DNA of 36,727 nt from Chromatiales bacterium (lineage in GTDB: Bacteria > Pseudomonadota > Gammaproteobacteria > Steroidobacterales > GCA-2729495): contig JABIQA010000103.1 in the NCBI GenBank assembly GCA_018699155.1, positions 1-36,727 on the forward strand, in the 5' to 3' direction. The notes beneath the pieces are model-generated. The model was given only the letters and a program-made list of their open reading frames with translations. It searched no databases and was not told the origin of the DNA. Made by a program: the position numbers and the translations under genes. Numbering within the stretch: the first letter of the stretch is position 1; every line of letters starts with the position of its first letter. This document shows positions 1-8,999 of the stretch, in pieces.

Positions 1-12
1 TGCGCTATATAT

Positions 13-46
13 AAAAAGGGCTTTCCTTTACTGGGAAGCCCTTTTT
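13..46. terminator. Bidirectional intrinsic terminator
   Basis: A 14-bp stem (13-26 with 33-46, one G-T wobble) closes a 6-nt loop. The stem has a GGGCTT core and is flanked by an A-run on the left and a T-run on the right, so it can terminate transcription from both directions. It probably ends a gene left of the window and the minus-strand dehydrogenase that stops at 104. Confidence 0.85.
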
Positions 47-103
47 ATTACCGATGAGAGCCCACAACTGATCAGTCGATGTTGATTCCGGCCTCTTTAG
101 TTT

Positions 104-1429
104 TTACTTCGATGACACTTTCCAAATACGACCGTGCTTGTCTTCGGTGATGTAGAGAGAGCCATCCGGACCTTCCGCCAAGCCGGTCGGGCGATAGGCC
201 GACTTGCCCGGATTCTTCACCGGCGCGGGGCCGACGAAGTCGGCAATGAACACTTCCCAATCGCCAGTCACGAGGCCATCTTGCATGGGGACGAACACCA
301 GTTTGAAGCCAGCCTGCTCGAAGGGCATACGATTCCAGGAGCCATGAAAAACAATGAATGCGCCCTGCGCGTATTTAGCCGGCCAGTTGTTGCCTGTATG
401 AAAGAGTAAATCATTCGGTGCCCAGTGGGCGGGGAAGCCAATCAGCGGGTCTTTGTAATCGCCAACTGCTTTGGTTTTACCATCGCCACCGTACTCCGGC
501 GACTGCATCCGCTGGTTGGTGCGCGGATCGAAATACGAATAGGGCCAACCGAAGTTGTCACCCTCTTCCGCCACATGAAATTCTTCTGCCGGTAACTCAG
601 CATTGTCCTGCTTGGTGTAGAAGTCGGGCCACAACATGCCAATCGAATCGCGTCCGTGCATCACGAAGTAGAGCTTATCGGCCCAAGGGTTCCAGGCCAT
701 AGCAACAATGTTGCGCGTGCCGGTAAAGTAGCGCACGCCATCACGAACCTGATCTTGATACAGCTTGTCATCGCTGAATCTCCAGACACCCGCGGAACGT
801 TCCAGATAGGGGCATGGATCAATACCCGGTGCTTCCCGCGACATCCGCTTACTCTCGCAAGCGTTTACCGGGGTGCCCGAATTAACATAGAAATTGCCAA
901 CTTTATCAAACGCCAGCGTTTTACTGCCGTGTGATGCTGTCATCGGAAACCCACCGGCCAGCGGCTCGGCAACCGTTTGCGGAACAAGGTTGTCATCCAG
1001 CGCCATGCGGTAGACCACCTGATCGGAAGAGAAATACAGATAGCCCTTATGAATACGAACTTCATCATCAACATCTGTAGGACCGAAGGTCTCAATGCGA
1101 TCGGCTACGCCATCGCCATTCTCATCTCGCAGCGCAATCAGCGCGCCCCACTCTGCTTCCTGCCCAAACATCTTGCGCTCAATTCGAAACTCACGCGCCA
1201 CATAAACATCGCCGTTGTCGCGCACAGCAATATGACGCGTTGCTCCAAGCCGATCAGCAAATACTGTGGCCTGAAATCCTTCTGGCACCGTTATCGGCGG
1301 CAAAGGCGGTTCACTGGCCACCTGATTCATCGGTTTTGAAGCAGTCGTGCAGGCCGCGAGTGCTGCGGCTGCAAAGATGATCAGTAACTTAAGAGAATAT
1401 TGCATATCCCCAATCATACTACGAGACAT
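104..1429 (-). CDS. PQQ-dependent sugar/sorbosone dehydrogenase-like lipoprotein
   Basis: Predicted periplasmic lipoprotein of up to 441 residues. The N-terminus carries a hydrophobic signal ending in a lipobox (LAAC), so the mature protein should be lipid-anchored with a beta-propeller domain. Motifs typical of the glucose/sorbosone dehydrogenase propeller are visible: HGSKTLAFD, the GDNFGWPY stretch, FHGSWNR, and the C-terminal RPTGLAEGPDGSLYITED. The family oxidises sugars or aldehydes with PQQ as cofactor; the substrate cannot be told. Three in-frame ATGs lie close together (1429, 1417, 1405). The last gives the most compact lipoprotein signal (MQYSLKLL), but no start has an ideally spaced ribosome site. 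It is the last minus-strand gene before the terminator at 13-46. Confidence 0.85.
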   Translation of the reverse strand: MSRSMIGDMQYSLKLLIIFAAAALAACTTASKPMNQVASEPPLPPITVPEGFQATVFADRLGATRHIAVRDNGDVYVAREFRIERKMFGQEAEWGALIALRDENGDGVADRIETFGPTDVDDEVRIHKGYLYFSSDQVVYRMALDDNLVPQTVAEPLAGGFPMTASHGSKTLAFDKVGNFYVNSGTPVNACESKRMSREAPGIDPCPYLERSAGVWRFSDDKLYQDQVRDGVRYFTGTRNIVAMAWNPWADKLYFVMHGRDSIGMLWPDFYTKQDNAELPAEEFHVAEEGDNFGWPYSYFDPRTNQRMQSPEYGGDGKTKAVGDYKDPLIGFPAHWAPNDLLFHTGNNWPAKYAQGAFIVFHGSWNRMPFEQAGFKLVFVPMQDGLVTGDWEVFIADFVGPAPVKNPGKSAYRPTGLAEGPDGSLYITEDKHGRIWKVSSK

Positions 1430-1499
1430 CCCCAGCCGCCGGTAGCATGGTAATCAGACCGGAACCACAGGGATTAAGCCACACTAGCCCATAGATAAG

Positions 1500-1955
1500 T
1501 TAGCCATCTGACAGCTTCCGCCACACACGATGGTACTTAGCCAACCGAGCCAGATCTTTTTCGGTCAACTCATTAGGCAACCGCTTAATGTTCATATTGT
1601 CACTAAGGTCGGCCAGTTTCACGCGCCGAGCGATCGGGTTTGAAGCAATCTTAGCGATGTACTCATCGTAATATGCCGGGTCTTTGTTAGTAGCATCACG
1701 CGTCAGCAACTCAACCGCGGTAATCACCGAATCCGGAATACCGGCCGCTCGTAAATCGGTCGCCTCACCATCGGTATCTTCAATCACATCGTGAAGTACA
1801 CCGGCCATTCGTTCCTCCGGTGTCTCCAGTGACAACATCACTCGCAGCGCATGCAGCAAATACGGATTGCCATTCTTTTCTAACTGTTCAGCTCTTTCAG
1901 GATTCAGCCCCCCGTGATACCGGCCAGCCAGTTCAACGGCTTTAGATAAACTCAT
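1500..1955 (-). CDS. RelA/SpoT-type HD-domain hydrolase
   Basis: This 151-residue single-domain protein resembles the stand-alone HD hydrolases of the RelA/SpoT-MESH1 type. Visible motifs are PYLLHALRV near residues 32-40, VLHDVIEDTD near 53-62 (the HD metal site followed by the ED pair), and VKLADLSDN near 112-120. Family members remove a 3'-pyrophosphate from (p)ppGpp or related nucleotides; whether that is the substrate here is inference. There is no synthetase, TGS or ACT domain, so it is much shorter than SpoT. An AAGGAG ribosome site sits just upstream of the ATG. It is 72 nt downstream of the ApaH-like phosphoesterase on the same strand, which may put two nucleotide-cleaving enzymes in one transcript. 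Confidence 0.85.
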   Translation of the reverse strand: MSLSKAVELAGRYHGGLNPERAEQLEKNGNPYLLHALRVMLSLETPEERMAGVLHDVIEDTDGEATDLRAAGIPDSVITAVELLTRDATNKDPAYYDEYIAKIASNPIARRVKLADLSDNMNIKRLPNELTEKDLARLAKYHRVWRKLSDG

Positions 1956-2027
1956 AAAAACTCCTTATTAAAAATGTCAAAACCAAATCGTTCAACAACG
2001 TCTGTGCGCATTGCCTCGTGACGAAGA

Positions 2028-3083
2028 TTAGTCTCCGGGTGATAACAGCTTTATCCGCTCACCATCGTCATGCATGACCTCGTACTCGGGCACCCGCAAG
2101 GCGGAAAGCCGGCCGGCATTTAGGTCGCCATCTTTATCCCGCAGCACCGCCCGTGCACCTGCACTAAAATCAATGCAGTAAACGTTGTTGCACGGACCCA
2201 TCCAATGATGCGCGTCAATGCCAGCAAACAGGTCGGGGCCGAAGCCCGGCAGATCATCGGCAGCTTTGCCGAACCGTCGCCAGTAGTGGCCAAAGATCAC
2301 GGGGGTTTCATCGGTGTAGTTCTCCCACCATTTCACCCGGTCTACCATGCGCCATTTGCCGCCGGCCCAAAACGGCTCAAGGGTGACGCGCTCTTCACCG
2401 GAGGTAGTCACAGCAACCGGGTTTCCCATCTGCCCCCGGAAATCGACTTCAGCTTTGGCAGCCAAAAACTCAGGCGTCCAGTCAGGATCAGTGATGCGTT
2501 CAGCGTATTCCTGCTCCTCAGCGGCACATTTCGTCATGACGCCGGTATCAGTAAGATTAGTAATGATCTGAGCTTCATATGCATTGTAAAGCTCAGCCAC
2601 ATCTGCATAGCTCTCTTCATCCAGCGCTTCTAAAGCATTGAGGGCAGTGTTATTCCAGCAAGCATGCACTATTCGCAGATCACCCCGGGTTAGCACCAAT
2701 GGGAGCGTTCTTAAAAACTGCAGCACTGCTTCGCGGTCAGCCTCGCTTACTGTGTTGGCCGGATACTTGCTGGGTTTATCTGTTGCGGTAAACCACAGGT
2801 TGTCGGGTTTTTCATCATCACGAAGCAGATTAAGCTCATGATTACCCAGCACCGCCTGCGCCATGCCACTATTAACCCACTTCATCACCCGCGAAAGGAC
2901 ACCCACGCTGTCTGGACCACGATCCACGAGGTCACCCACAAACACCAGATGGCGCCCGGCCGGGTGATTGCCTTCTTTATTGTAGCCAAGCTCAACTAGC
3001 AGTTTTTCCAATCCCTCCAGCTCACCATGCACATCACCGATCACATCTATCGGCCCTTCAACCAGTCTTTCGACTAACTTCAT
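2028..3083 (-). CDS. ApaH/PrpE-like metallophosphoesterase
   Basis: A 351-residue calcineurin-fold phosphoesterase. The metal-binding signature is complete: GDVHG near residue 17, GDLVDRGPDS near 50, GNHE near 80, a histidine in the IVHACWN segment near 139, and GHYWR near 266. The nearest relatives I recognise are diadenosine tetraphosphatases and PrpE/PP1-like Ser/Thr phosphatases. At 351 residues it is longer than typical ApaH, with an insertion between GNHE and GHYW. It has no signal peptide, so it is cytoplasmic. An AAAGGAG ribosome site precedes the ATG. The RelA/SpoT-type HD hydrolase follows on the same strand. The substrate (Ap4A, phosphoprotein or other) is not resolved. Confidence 0.85.
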   Translation of the reverse strand: MKLVERLVEGPIDVIGDVHGELEGLEKLLVELGYNKEGNHPAGRHLVFVGDLVDRGPDSVGVLSRVMKWVNSGMAQAVLGNHELNLLRDDEKPDNLWFTATDKPSKYPANTVSEADREAVLQFLRTLPLVLTRGDLRIVHACWNNTALNALEALDEESYADVAELYNAYEAQIITNLTDTGVMTKCAAEEQEYAERITDPDWTPEFLAAKAEVDFRGQMGNPVAVTTSGEERVTLEPFWAGGKWRMVDRVKWWENYTDETPVIFGHYWRRFGKAADDLPGFGPDLFAGIDAHHWMGPCNNVYCIDFSAGARAVLRDKDGDLNAGRLSALRVPEYEVMHDDGERIKLLSPGD

Positions 3084-3503
3084 TCAGACTCTCCTTTTGG
3101 CCGGACCACAGCTCGCATTAGCCCAGTGCGACATTAGATCCGGTTTCTTTAACTTACTGCATTTCTAGTTGTGTTAGGTCTTTACATGAAATCCCGATTT
3201 TCTTGCGCGATTAATGCAAAACATTAACGGCCGCATCCTCCGAACGGAGTCACCACCTTGCCCGGGAGGCAGGTTGGTGGAGCTTTTAAATCAAAAAAAG
3301 CTCACTCAAGATACAATTTAAATATAGCAGGATAGAACAGAAAAAGCAATCACTTAGGGCGATCTGACAGACTGGACCCTGATGTTTTTTTAGCATGGCA
3401 CTAAGGCTGGGGATGATAACTCAATGCACCCTCCATTGTTCTTGCAGCCTTTTCGTGACCGCGACTGTGCCTCATGATATGTTGAATATATGCGCTGAAA
3501 AGA
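3084..3503. other. Non-coding gap between divergent genes
   Basis: About 420 nt separate the ApaH-like gene (minus) from the small membrane-protein gene (plus). I find no convincing coding frame. The gap contains the stacked hairpin element at 3237-3303 and a CTGACAGACTGGACCCTGATG stretch followed by a T-run near 3365-3392. Promoters for both flanking genes must lie here, but no strong sigma-70 pair stands out. Confidence 0.6.
3237..3303. ncRNA. Three consecutive stem-loops, candidate structured RNA
   Basis: Three hairpins follow one another directly. The first is CTCC-GAAC-GGAG (3238-3249). The second is a stem of about 12 bp with one mismatch and a GC-rich core (CACCACCTTGCC pairing with GGCAGGTTGGTGG, about 3251-3280). 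The third is AGCTTTT pairing with AAAAGCT (3281-3302). The density of pairing is unusual for an intergenic region. It lies about 155 nt upstream of the ApaH-like gene and 200 nt upstream of the small membrane-protein gene, so it could be a leader element, a terminator pair or an independent small RNA. I do not recognise a known riboswitch family in it. Confidence 0.35.
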
Positions 3504-3881
3504 ATGAACTTTTCAGCCTCACATCTCAGCTCAAGGTGCTCCAAATTGGATATCTCATCAAAGATCGTGCTTTCTAACTTAGCACTCGCCGTTTATGGCA
3601 TGGGTCCGCCACTCTTTATCTTAATTTTTTACAAACGGTTTCCCTTCGGCTATTGGAAACAACTGATCTATGGAAAGCTTCTTATAGCCTGGGCGATTGT
3701 CACGTTTTCATTTTTCACAGGGGCGCTAGTATCACTTGAGTCCGTTGATATGAGCAGCGAATCGCTTAAGACCAGCATACTCGACAGCGTTACTTTATGG
3801 GTGTTCGCTTATCCCGCAATCGTCATGTCAATTGGTGCAAATTTTGTCACTCAGTTCTTTTTGAGCTGGGATGAAGGATGA
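3504..3881 (+). CDS. Small predicted membrane protein upstream of SLC13 permease
   Basis: A 125-residue protein that I do not recognise. Three hydrophobic segments are visible: about 23-43 (LALAVYGMGPPLFILIFY), about 57-77 (LLIAWAIVTFSFFTGALVSL) and about 95-118 (LWVFAYPAIVMSIGANFVTQ). Its stop overlaps the start of the permease gene by 4 bp (ATGA), which implies translational coupling and perhaps an accessory role for the transporter. GAAAAG before the ATG is a weak ribosome site. The first 20 residues are unlike a normal membrane N-terminus, so a later start is possible. A plain small integral membrane protein is the safest description. Confidence 0.6.
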   Translation: MNFSASHLSSRCSKLDISSKIVLSNLALAVYGMGPPLFILIFYKRFPFGYWKQLIYGKLLIAWAIVTFSFFTGALVSLESVDMSSESLKTSILDSVTLWVFAYPAIVMSIGANFVTQFFLSWDEG

Positions 3882-5647
3882 CCGACCAGCTCATTCTGTT
3901 CGCCCTTCTGTTTACTGTATTTATTCTCCTTATCTGGGGGCGCTGGCGCTACGACATTGTTGCCTTTGCTGCCTTGCTGGTTGCATTGCTTACCGGTGTC
4001 GTGCCTAAAGAACTGGCGTTTTCCGGCTTCGGCCACCCTGCCACGATCATCATCGCCTTGGTGTTGATTGTGAGTCGTGGTTTATCAAACTCAGGCGCGA
4101 TTGAATTATTGGCCCGCTTTGTTATCGATGGCTCACGCAAACTGGGCATGCATATTGCGATGATGTCGTCGCTGGCTGCGGTGCTTTCAGCCGTCATGAA
4201 TAATGTGGCGGCACTTGCACTGTTAATGCCGGTCGACATACAGGCGGCTGCCAAGGCAAAACGCAGCCCCGCACTCAGTCTCATGCCGCTGTCATTTGCA
4301 TCAATACTCGGTGGCATGATCACCTTAATCGGTACGCCGCCCAACATTGTGATTGCAGAGTTTCGTAACGAGGCACTGGGTGCTCCATACAGCATGTTCG
4401 ATTTTGCACCTGTCGGCCTCGCGTGTGCGGCTGTCGGCATCGCCTATGTCACACTTATTGGTTGGCGCTTGTTACCCAAAAACCGACAGCAAGCTGATTC
4501 ACCTACAGAGCTGTTTGATCTCGCCGACTATATCGCCGAGCTTAAAGTTACCGAAGGCTCAAAAGTCATCGGTAAAAGAATCAACGATCTTGATGCCGAA
4601 GCCGAAAAATCCGATGTTGAGATTATTGGTTTAATTCGTAACGGCAATCGCTTGGCCGGCATTACGCGCCGCGTCGAGATTAAGGCTGGCGATACATTAG
4701 TGATCGAAGCCAATCCGGAAAGCATCGATACTCTGCTGGGCAGCATGGAGCTCGAGTATGTGGGTAGCGGCCTCACCGCACTCCAGGATGAAGACCTGCA
4801 ACTCAGCGAACTCGTCGTACCGCCAAGCTCCAACCTTGCCGGCCGCTCCACCGCATCGCTGCGTTTACTGTATCGCTATGGTGTGGCGCTCGTGGGCGTA
4901 TCGCGGCAAGGCGTGCGTTTTCGCGACAACGTAAGACAACTGGTGATCGAACCCGGCGATGTTCTGCTGCTGCTGGGGTCGGATGAACGCCTGAGCGACG
5001 TCATCGGCCGGCTCAGTCTGTTGCCCCTTAAGGATCGCGGTCAGCGCGTTATCAAGCGGGACAAAGCTTGGCTTGCTGTGGGGACATTTGCCATAGCGAT
5101 TATTCTAGCCAGCGCCGGGCTTGTCTATCTACCGGTGGCACTCGGCTGTGTAACCACGCTTTATATTTTGCTGAATATTGTCCCCGTGCGCAGCATGTAC
5201 GATTCCATAGAGTGGCCGGTGATTGTACTGCTGGGCTCAATGATTCCAATCGGCGCTGCCTTGCAGTCCACCGGTGGCACGACACTCATTGTCGACTCTA
5301 TTTTAAGTGTCTCCTCCGAGTTTTCACCCGCCATCGTGCTCACGCTGCTCATCATTGTCACCATGACGCTCTCCGATGTGATGAATAACACCGCCACCGC
5401 AGTCATCGCCGCACCCATTGCGGTTGAAATTGCGACACGTCTGGATGTAAACCCCGACCCGTTCCTTATGGGCGTTGCTGTGGCCGCATCGTGTGCGTTC
5501 CTCACCCCGATAGGCCACAAGAACAACACCCTCATTATGGGGCCCGGTGGTTATAAGTTCGGCGACTACTGGCGTATGGGCCTGCCGTTAGAAATTATTA
5601 TCGTGGCCGTCTCAGTGCCGATGATCTTAATTGTGTGGCCGCTATAA
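3878..5647 (+). CDS. SLC13-family permease with two RCK_C domains
   Basis: An inner-membrane permease of 589 residues. N-terminal helices (about 1-200) carry SLC13/ArsB-type motifs: MNNVAALALLMPV near 107-119 and the GTPPN hairpin near 152-156. Two soluble RCK_C (TrkA-C) domains occupy roughly 215-300 and 308-390. A second helical bundle (about 400-589) repeats the pattern, with MNNTATAVIAAP and CAFLTPIGHKNN. This two-bundle layout with a central RCK_C pair is typical of the family, which imports dicarboxylates, sulfate or other anions, usually with sodium. The substrate is unresolved. The start overlaps the small upstream membrane-protein gene by 4 bp. The DUF547 gene follows after 68 nt. 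Confidence 0.9.
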   Translation: MTDQLILFALLFTVFILLIWGRWRYDIVAFAALLVALLTGVVPKELAFSGFGHPATIIIALVLIVSRGLSNSGAIELLARFVIDGSRKLGMHIAMMSSLAAVLSAVMNNVAALALLMPVDIQAAAKAKRSPALSLMPLSFASILGGMITLIGTPPNIVIAEFRNEALGAPYSMFDFAPVGLACAAVGIAYVTLIGWRLLPKNRQQADSPTELFDLADYIAELKVTEGSKVIGKRINDLDAEAEKSDVEIIGLIRNGNRLAGITRRVEIKAGDTLVIEANPESIDTLLGSMELEYVGSGLTALQDEDLQLSELVVPPSSNLAGRSTASLRLLYRYGVALVGVSRQGVRFRDNVRQLVIEPGDVLLLLGSDERLSDVIGRLSLLPLKDRGQRVIKRDKAWLAVGTFAIAIILASAGLVYLPVALGCVTTLYILLNIVPVRSMYDSIEWPVIVLLGSMIPIGAALQSTGGTTLIVDSILSVSSEFSPAIVLTLLIIVTMTLSDVMNNTATAVIAAPIAVEIATRLDVNPDPFLMGVAVAASCAFLTPIGHKNNTLIMGPGGYKFGDYWRMGLPLEIIIVAVSVPMILIVWPL

Positions 5648-5715
5648 CACGCGACGATTTGGACGCCGCAGTATTAGAGGCAGATACCAGAGCCTGTGGC
5701 TTCGGAAGCAGACCT

Positions 5716-6507
5716 ATGAAGCTCCTGAAAATAATAGCGCTGTCGGCAATTGCGTCAAGTATGTTGTCGCTAAGCGTGATGGCAGATGAACGCTCCGACT
5801 ACGCCGATGCACTCGACAGCTGGCAGTCTGTGCTCGAAACCCATGTGGACGAATCCGGTCGAATTAATTTTGCAGCGCTGGCCGCCAACCCGACGGAGCT
5901 AAAGAGCTATGTCGATGCGGTAAGAGTGTATGGACCTAGCACCGACCCGGAGACATTTGCCTCACGCGAAGCCACCCTCGCCTTTTATATCAATACCTAT
6001 AACGCCTTGGCTATGTATGGCGTAATAGATGAAGGCGTACCGAAAGACTTTGACAGTTTTTTTAAACGTGCCGGCTTTTTCAGGTTTCGCCGCATAGAAA
6101 TCGATGGCAAGAATACCAATCTGCACGACTATGAGAATAAAGTGATCCGGCCATTAAATGAACCACGGGTTCATTTCACATTGAACTGCATGGTTCGTGA
6201 TTGCCCACAACCGCCGCGGTCTGCATTCCAGGCGGCACAACTCGATGAACAACTCGAACAAGCCACGCGTGAGTTCATCAATAGCGAAAAATACGTCAGG
6301 GTTGATGACGAAAAGCAACAGATTTGGGTGTCGGCCATCTTCGATTTCTACACCAAAGACTTTGTGCCCTCAGGGAAAGCACGCGACCTGCCCGACTACA
6401 TAAATCACTACCGCACAGAGCCCTTGCCAGTTGGCTATAAGGTCAAATACCTAGAATATGATTGGGCGGTTAACGTAAAAGCTCACAGTGATAGTGCAGC
6501 AGAGTAA
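5716..6507 (+). CDS. Secreted DUF547-domain protein
   Basis: A 263-residue protein with a Sec signal peptide (MKLLKIIALSAIASSML, probable cleavage after VMA) and then a DUF547 domain. The conserved FYINTYNALAMYGV segment, the NCMVRDCP segment and the IWVSAIFDFYTKDF stretch are all present. DUF547 proteins are exported and of unknown biochemical role; the conserved Cys-Cys and Tyr/Asn pattern suggests an enzyme fold. The frame is open back to 5635, but the upstream part overlaps the permease and lacks a signal sequence, so the ATG at 5716 is chosen. It may be co-transcribed with the SLC13 permease. Confidence 0.85.
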   Translation: MKLLKIIALSAIASSMLSLSVMADERSDYADALDSWQSVLETHVDESGRINFAALAANPTELKSYVDAVRVYGPSTDPETFASREATLAFYINTYNALAMYGVIDEGVPKDFDSFFKRAGFFRFRRIEIDGKNTNLHDYENKVIRPLNEPRVHFTLNCMVRDCPQPPRSAFQAAQLDEQLEQATREFINSEKYVRVDDEKQQIWVSAIFDFYTKDFVPSGKARDLPDYINHYRTEPLPVGYKVKYLEYDWAVNVKAHSDSAAE

Positions 6508-6528
6508 ACACCCATTAGACTGCAGCAA

Positions 6529-6852
6529 CTAATCAGTTGACGCGATCCGGAGTCGGCGCTGCAACTCATCAATACGATCAAGCAAATCCAGTGCTAGCGC
6601 TGCACCCGCCAGGTTGACGCCCAAGTCATCCTGCAGGCGGATCGCTGTAAGAGTGATCCGTACACTGGTATAACGAAACCGCAGTTCGTTCGGGCCGGAG
6701 CCCAAGGGATCGAGCACACCCTCTTCAACCAATTGCTCAATGAGTGTCTGTTCCACTGAACATACCTCGCACAACTGAGTGAGACTGATTACTGCCGACT
6801 CATCAAACACTTCACCCGCAGGTGCGTTTCGATCATGTTCAATCATTTTCAT
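6529..6852 (-). CDS. cbpM: Chaperone modulator CbpM
   Basis: A 107-residue MerR-like regulator of the DnaJ homologue CbpA. Visible features are the N-terminal SLTQLCEVCSVEQTLIEQLVEEGVL helix-turn-helix-like stretch, the RFRYTSVRITLTAIRLQDDLGVN segment and a C-terminal leucine-rich helix (ALDLLDRIDELQRRL). In the known pair, CbpM binds the J-domain of CbpA and inhibits its co-chaperone and DNA-binding activity. The gene begins 3 nt after the cbpA stop, which is the standard cbpA-cbpM operon order. Confidence 0.9.
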   Translation of the reverse strand: MKMIEHDRNAPAGEVFDESAVISLTQLCEVCSVEQTLIEQLVEEGVLDPLGSGPNELRFRYTSVRITLTAIRLQDDLGVNLAGAALALDLLDRIDELQRRLRIASTD

Positions 6853-6855
6853 ACC

Positions 6856-7821
6856 TCACAGGTCTGCCCGCGGAGCAAACGGCAGCTCCTCCGACATTTT
6901 CTTATACAAGTCTTTAGCAACTTCGCTATCCGCTGGCGGCAGCTGCACATCAATCTGCACATACATATCGCCCGGCGTTTTGCCCGGCAGCCCTTTGCCC
7001 TTCAGGCGCAATTTACTGCCCTGACTGGAATTGGCCGGTACTTTTAACTCCACACTACCTGATGGCAGCGGCACGGCAATGGTTGCTCCCAATGCGGCCT
7101 CCCAAGGTGCCACCGGCAGGGTGAGATGGACATTTGCACCGTCAATGCGATAGCGCTTGGCCGGGCTAAACTCGACTTCCAGAAACAGATCGCCGGCTTT
7201 ACCGCCGCCCCTGCCCAAACCGCCCTGGCCAGCCAGCCGGATTTTTTGCTCCGCCTGGATACCTTTGGGAATTTTTACATTAAGGGTAATTTCTTTGGTG
7301 ACAACATGCCCGTCCGCGGTCACCTCGGGTGCATGCAAACTGATGCTTCGTTGCGTGCCGGTGTAACTGTCGCGAAAATCAATCACTATCCGCGCGTGTC
7401 TATCGTCACCCCGCATACCGAACTGCGAATCCTGATGCCGTCCGCCCGCTTTACGCTGAGCAAATAAATCCTCGAAAAAGTCGCTGTACTGCGCACCACC
7501 GAAACCGCCACCACCGGTGTACCCCCGACCTGCATTAGACCCCGCCCCGCTGAACTCAAAACCATCATCCCAGCCCGGCGGCGGCTGAAACTCCTGACCG
7601 GCCTTATGGTTTGAGCCCAACTGATCATAGGCTGCGCGCTTCTCTACATCCTTTAATACCTCGTAAGCTTCGCCCACTTCCTTAAAGCATTCCTCGGCAT
7701 CACCCTCTTTACTCACATCCGGGTGGTATTTGCGAGCCAGTTTTCGGTAAGCGCGCTTAACTTCATCCTGGGTGGCATCACGCGCCACGCCCATCACTTC
7801 GTAATAGTCTCTAAATTCCAT
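6856..7821 (-). CDS. cbpA: DnaJ-class co-chaperone CbpA
   Basis: A 321-residue class II J-protein. The N-terminal J-domain (about 1-70) includes [13 protein letters not shown] with the HPD tripeptide that stimulates DnaK ATPase. A Gly/Phe-rich linker (about 80-125, [17 protein letters not shown]) follows. Then come the two C-terminal substrate-binding beta domains (about 140-310), with the [17 protein letters not shown] and [10 protein letters not shown] repeats. There is no zinc-finger domain, which separates it from DnaJ proper. The length is normal for the family. cbpM follows directly. Confidence 0.95.
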   Translation of the reverse strand: MEFRDYYEVMGVARDATQDEVKRAYRKLARKYHPDVSKEGDAEECFKEVGEAYEVLKDVEKRAAYDQLGSNHKAGQEFQPPPGWDDGFEFSGAGSNAGRGYTGGGGFGGAQYSDFFEDLFAQRKAGGRHQDSQFGMRGDDRHARIVIDFRDSYTGTQRSISLHAPEVTADGHVVTKEITLNVKIPKGIQAEQKIRLAGQGGLGRGGGKAGDLFLEVEFSPAKRYRIDGANVHLTLPVAPWEAALGATIAVPLPSGSVELKVPANSSQGSKLRLKGKGLPGKTPGDMYVQIDVQLPPADSEVAKDLYKKMSEELPFAPRADL

Positions 7822-7888
7822 CAGTCACACTCATGCTATTTTTTGGTTCACGAAAAAGCTTTCGCTTGTGCTAACCGGTTATTATGAG

Positions 7889-8905
7889 TTAGCCACCACT
7901 TAACGCGGGAACAATATGCTTGCCGATGGTTCGAATTGCAGCATCAGCATTCCCATAAACCTTTAATGCAATCTGGGTCAATCCAGCGCGCTTAAACTCT
8001 CTGAACCGTTCTACTTCCCTGTCAATATTATCAAGCGATGATGCGGAGGTGCCTCGATCTACTATTTTAGTCAAAATATTGTCGGGCACCTTCTTGATAT
8101 CAGGACTGCGATTATAAAATGCTTTTGCAAATTCACTGATGTTATCCGTCACGATTTTAGCTTCATCCTCATTGACAACATCACGAATATAATCCGGGTA
8201 TATCGTGCCGCGGACACACAACCAAATACGAGCCTCACGCTGCGCTTCTTCGGCACTGTCTTTAACATGCCAGGCCCAAAAATTATTTAGCGGATAGGTT
8301 TGCGGACTAAGGTCACGCTGCTGCAGAACAGGATCTATGATTTCATGCGCCCAACGGACTCTGTCGGGCGTAAAGTCGCTGAACATGATGCCCTGCGCAT
8401 AGGCCGCTGCCGATTTCAACATTTTAGGCCCGTTCGCACCAACGAACACCATGGGCGGTGCCTGCGTTACCCAGCGTGTATCCATCCAACTTACCGGATA
8501 AAGCTCACCCTCGTATTTTCCGGGCACGCCGCTGGCCGCTCGAGAAATCAATTCGGCGCATTCTCTGACTGCACGAATCATGCGTTTTGGTTTTTTACCC
8601 ATAGCATCTGCGGTACCACCACCAGCGCCAATAACTATCTGCGCCCTGCCCTTGGCTATCTCATTCAAGCTTAACAGCGACACCGCCATTTTTAATGGGT
8701 GCAATTCGAATGGGCTAACGGCAATCGGCCCCATCGCGATGCGCTCTGTCTGCGTGGCCAGTGGCGTGAAATTAACAAACGCATCTCTGCCATTCGCATT
8801 GTTGGCCACCCAAACACCACCCAGGCCAACAGACTCAGCCAACTTGCCCAGCTCAAGCCACCTCTCTACGGGCTTGTCCGATTCAATAATGACGTCAATA
8901 CGCAA
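7889..8905 (-). CDS. LLM-class (luciferase-like) flavin/F420-dependent oxidoreductase
   Basis: A 338-residue TIM-barrel protein of the bacterial-luciferase superfamily. Typical features are the N-terminal LAESVGLGGVWVAN segment, ATQTERIAMGPIAVSPFELHPLKMAVSLLSLNEIAKGRAQIVIGAG-type strands (residues about 51-96), and PPMVFVGANGPKMLKSAA near 150-167. The pattern resembles F420-dependent reductases such as methylene-H4MPT reductase homologues, but FMN-dependent members look similar, so the cofactor is uncertain. The start is a TTG at 8905, preceded by a GAGAGA ribosome site; no in-frame ATG fits. A Ddn-like putative deazaflavin enzyme lies 6 kb away. Confidence 0.8.
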   Translation of the reverse strand: MRIDVIIESDKPVERWLELGKLAESVGLGGVWVANNANGRDAFVNFTPLATQTERIAMGPIAVSPFELHPLKMAVSLLSLNEIAKGRAQIVIGAGGGTADAMGKKPKRMIRAVRECAELISRAASGVPGKYEGELYPVSWMDTRWVTQAPPMVFVGANGPKMLKSAAAYAQGIMFSDFTPDRVRWAHEIIDPVLQQRDLSPQTYPLNNFWAWHVKDSAEEAQREARIWLCVRGTIYPDYIRDVVNEDEAKIVTDNISEFAKAFYNRSPDIKKVPDNILTKIVDRGTSASSLDNIDREVERFREFKRAGLTQIALKVYGNADAAIRTIGKHIVPALSGG

Positions 8906-8999
8906 GATGTTTTCTCTCTAATTATTGTTGCTGCGGTATTCTCAATCTACCTAAGCAACCCTCAACTGCCGGAAGACACTTGACTGAAGGCAGAGCACG

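Noticed and set aside
3949-4440. 163-codon frame opposite the SLC13 permease
   Set aside because: Antisense shadow of a well-supported membrane protein; rich in Ala/Ser/Thr as expected from mirrored helix codons.
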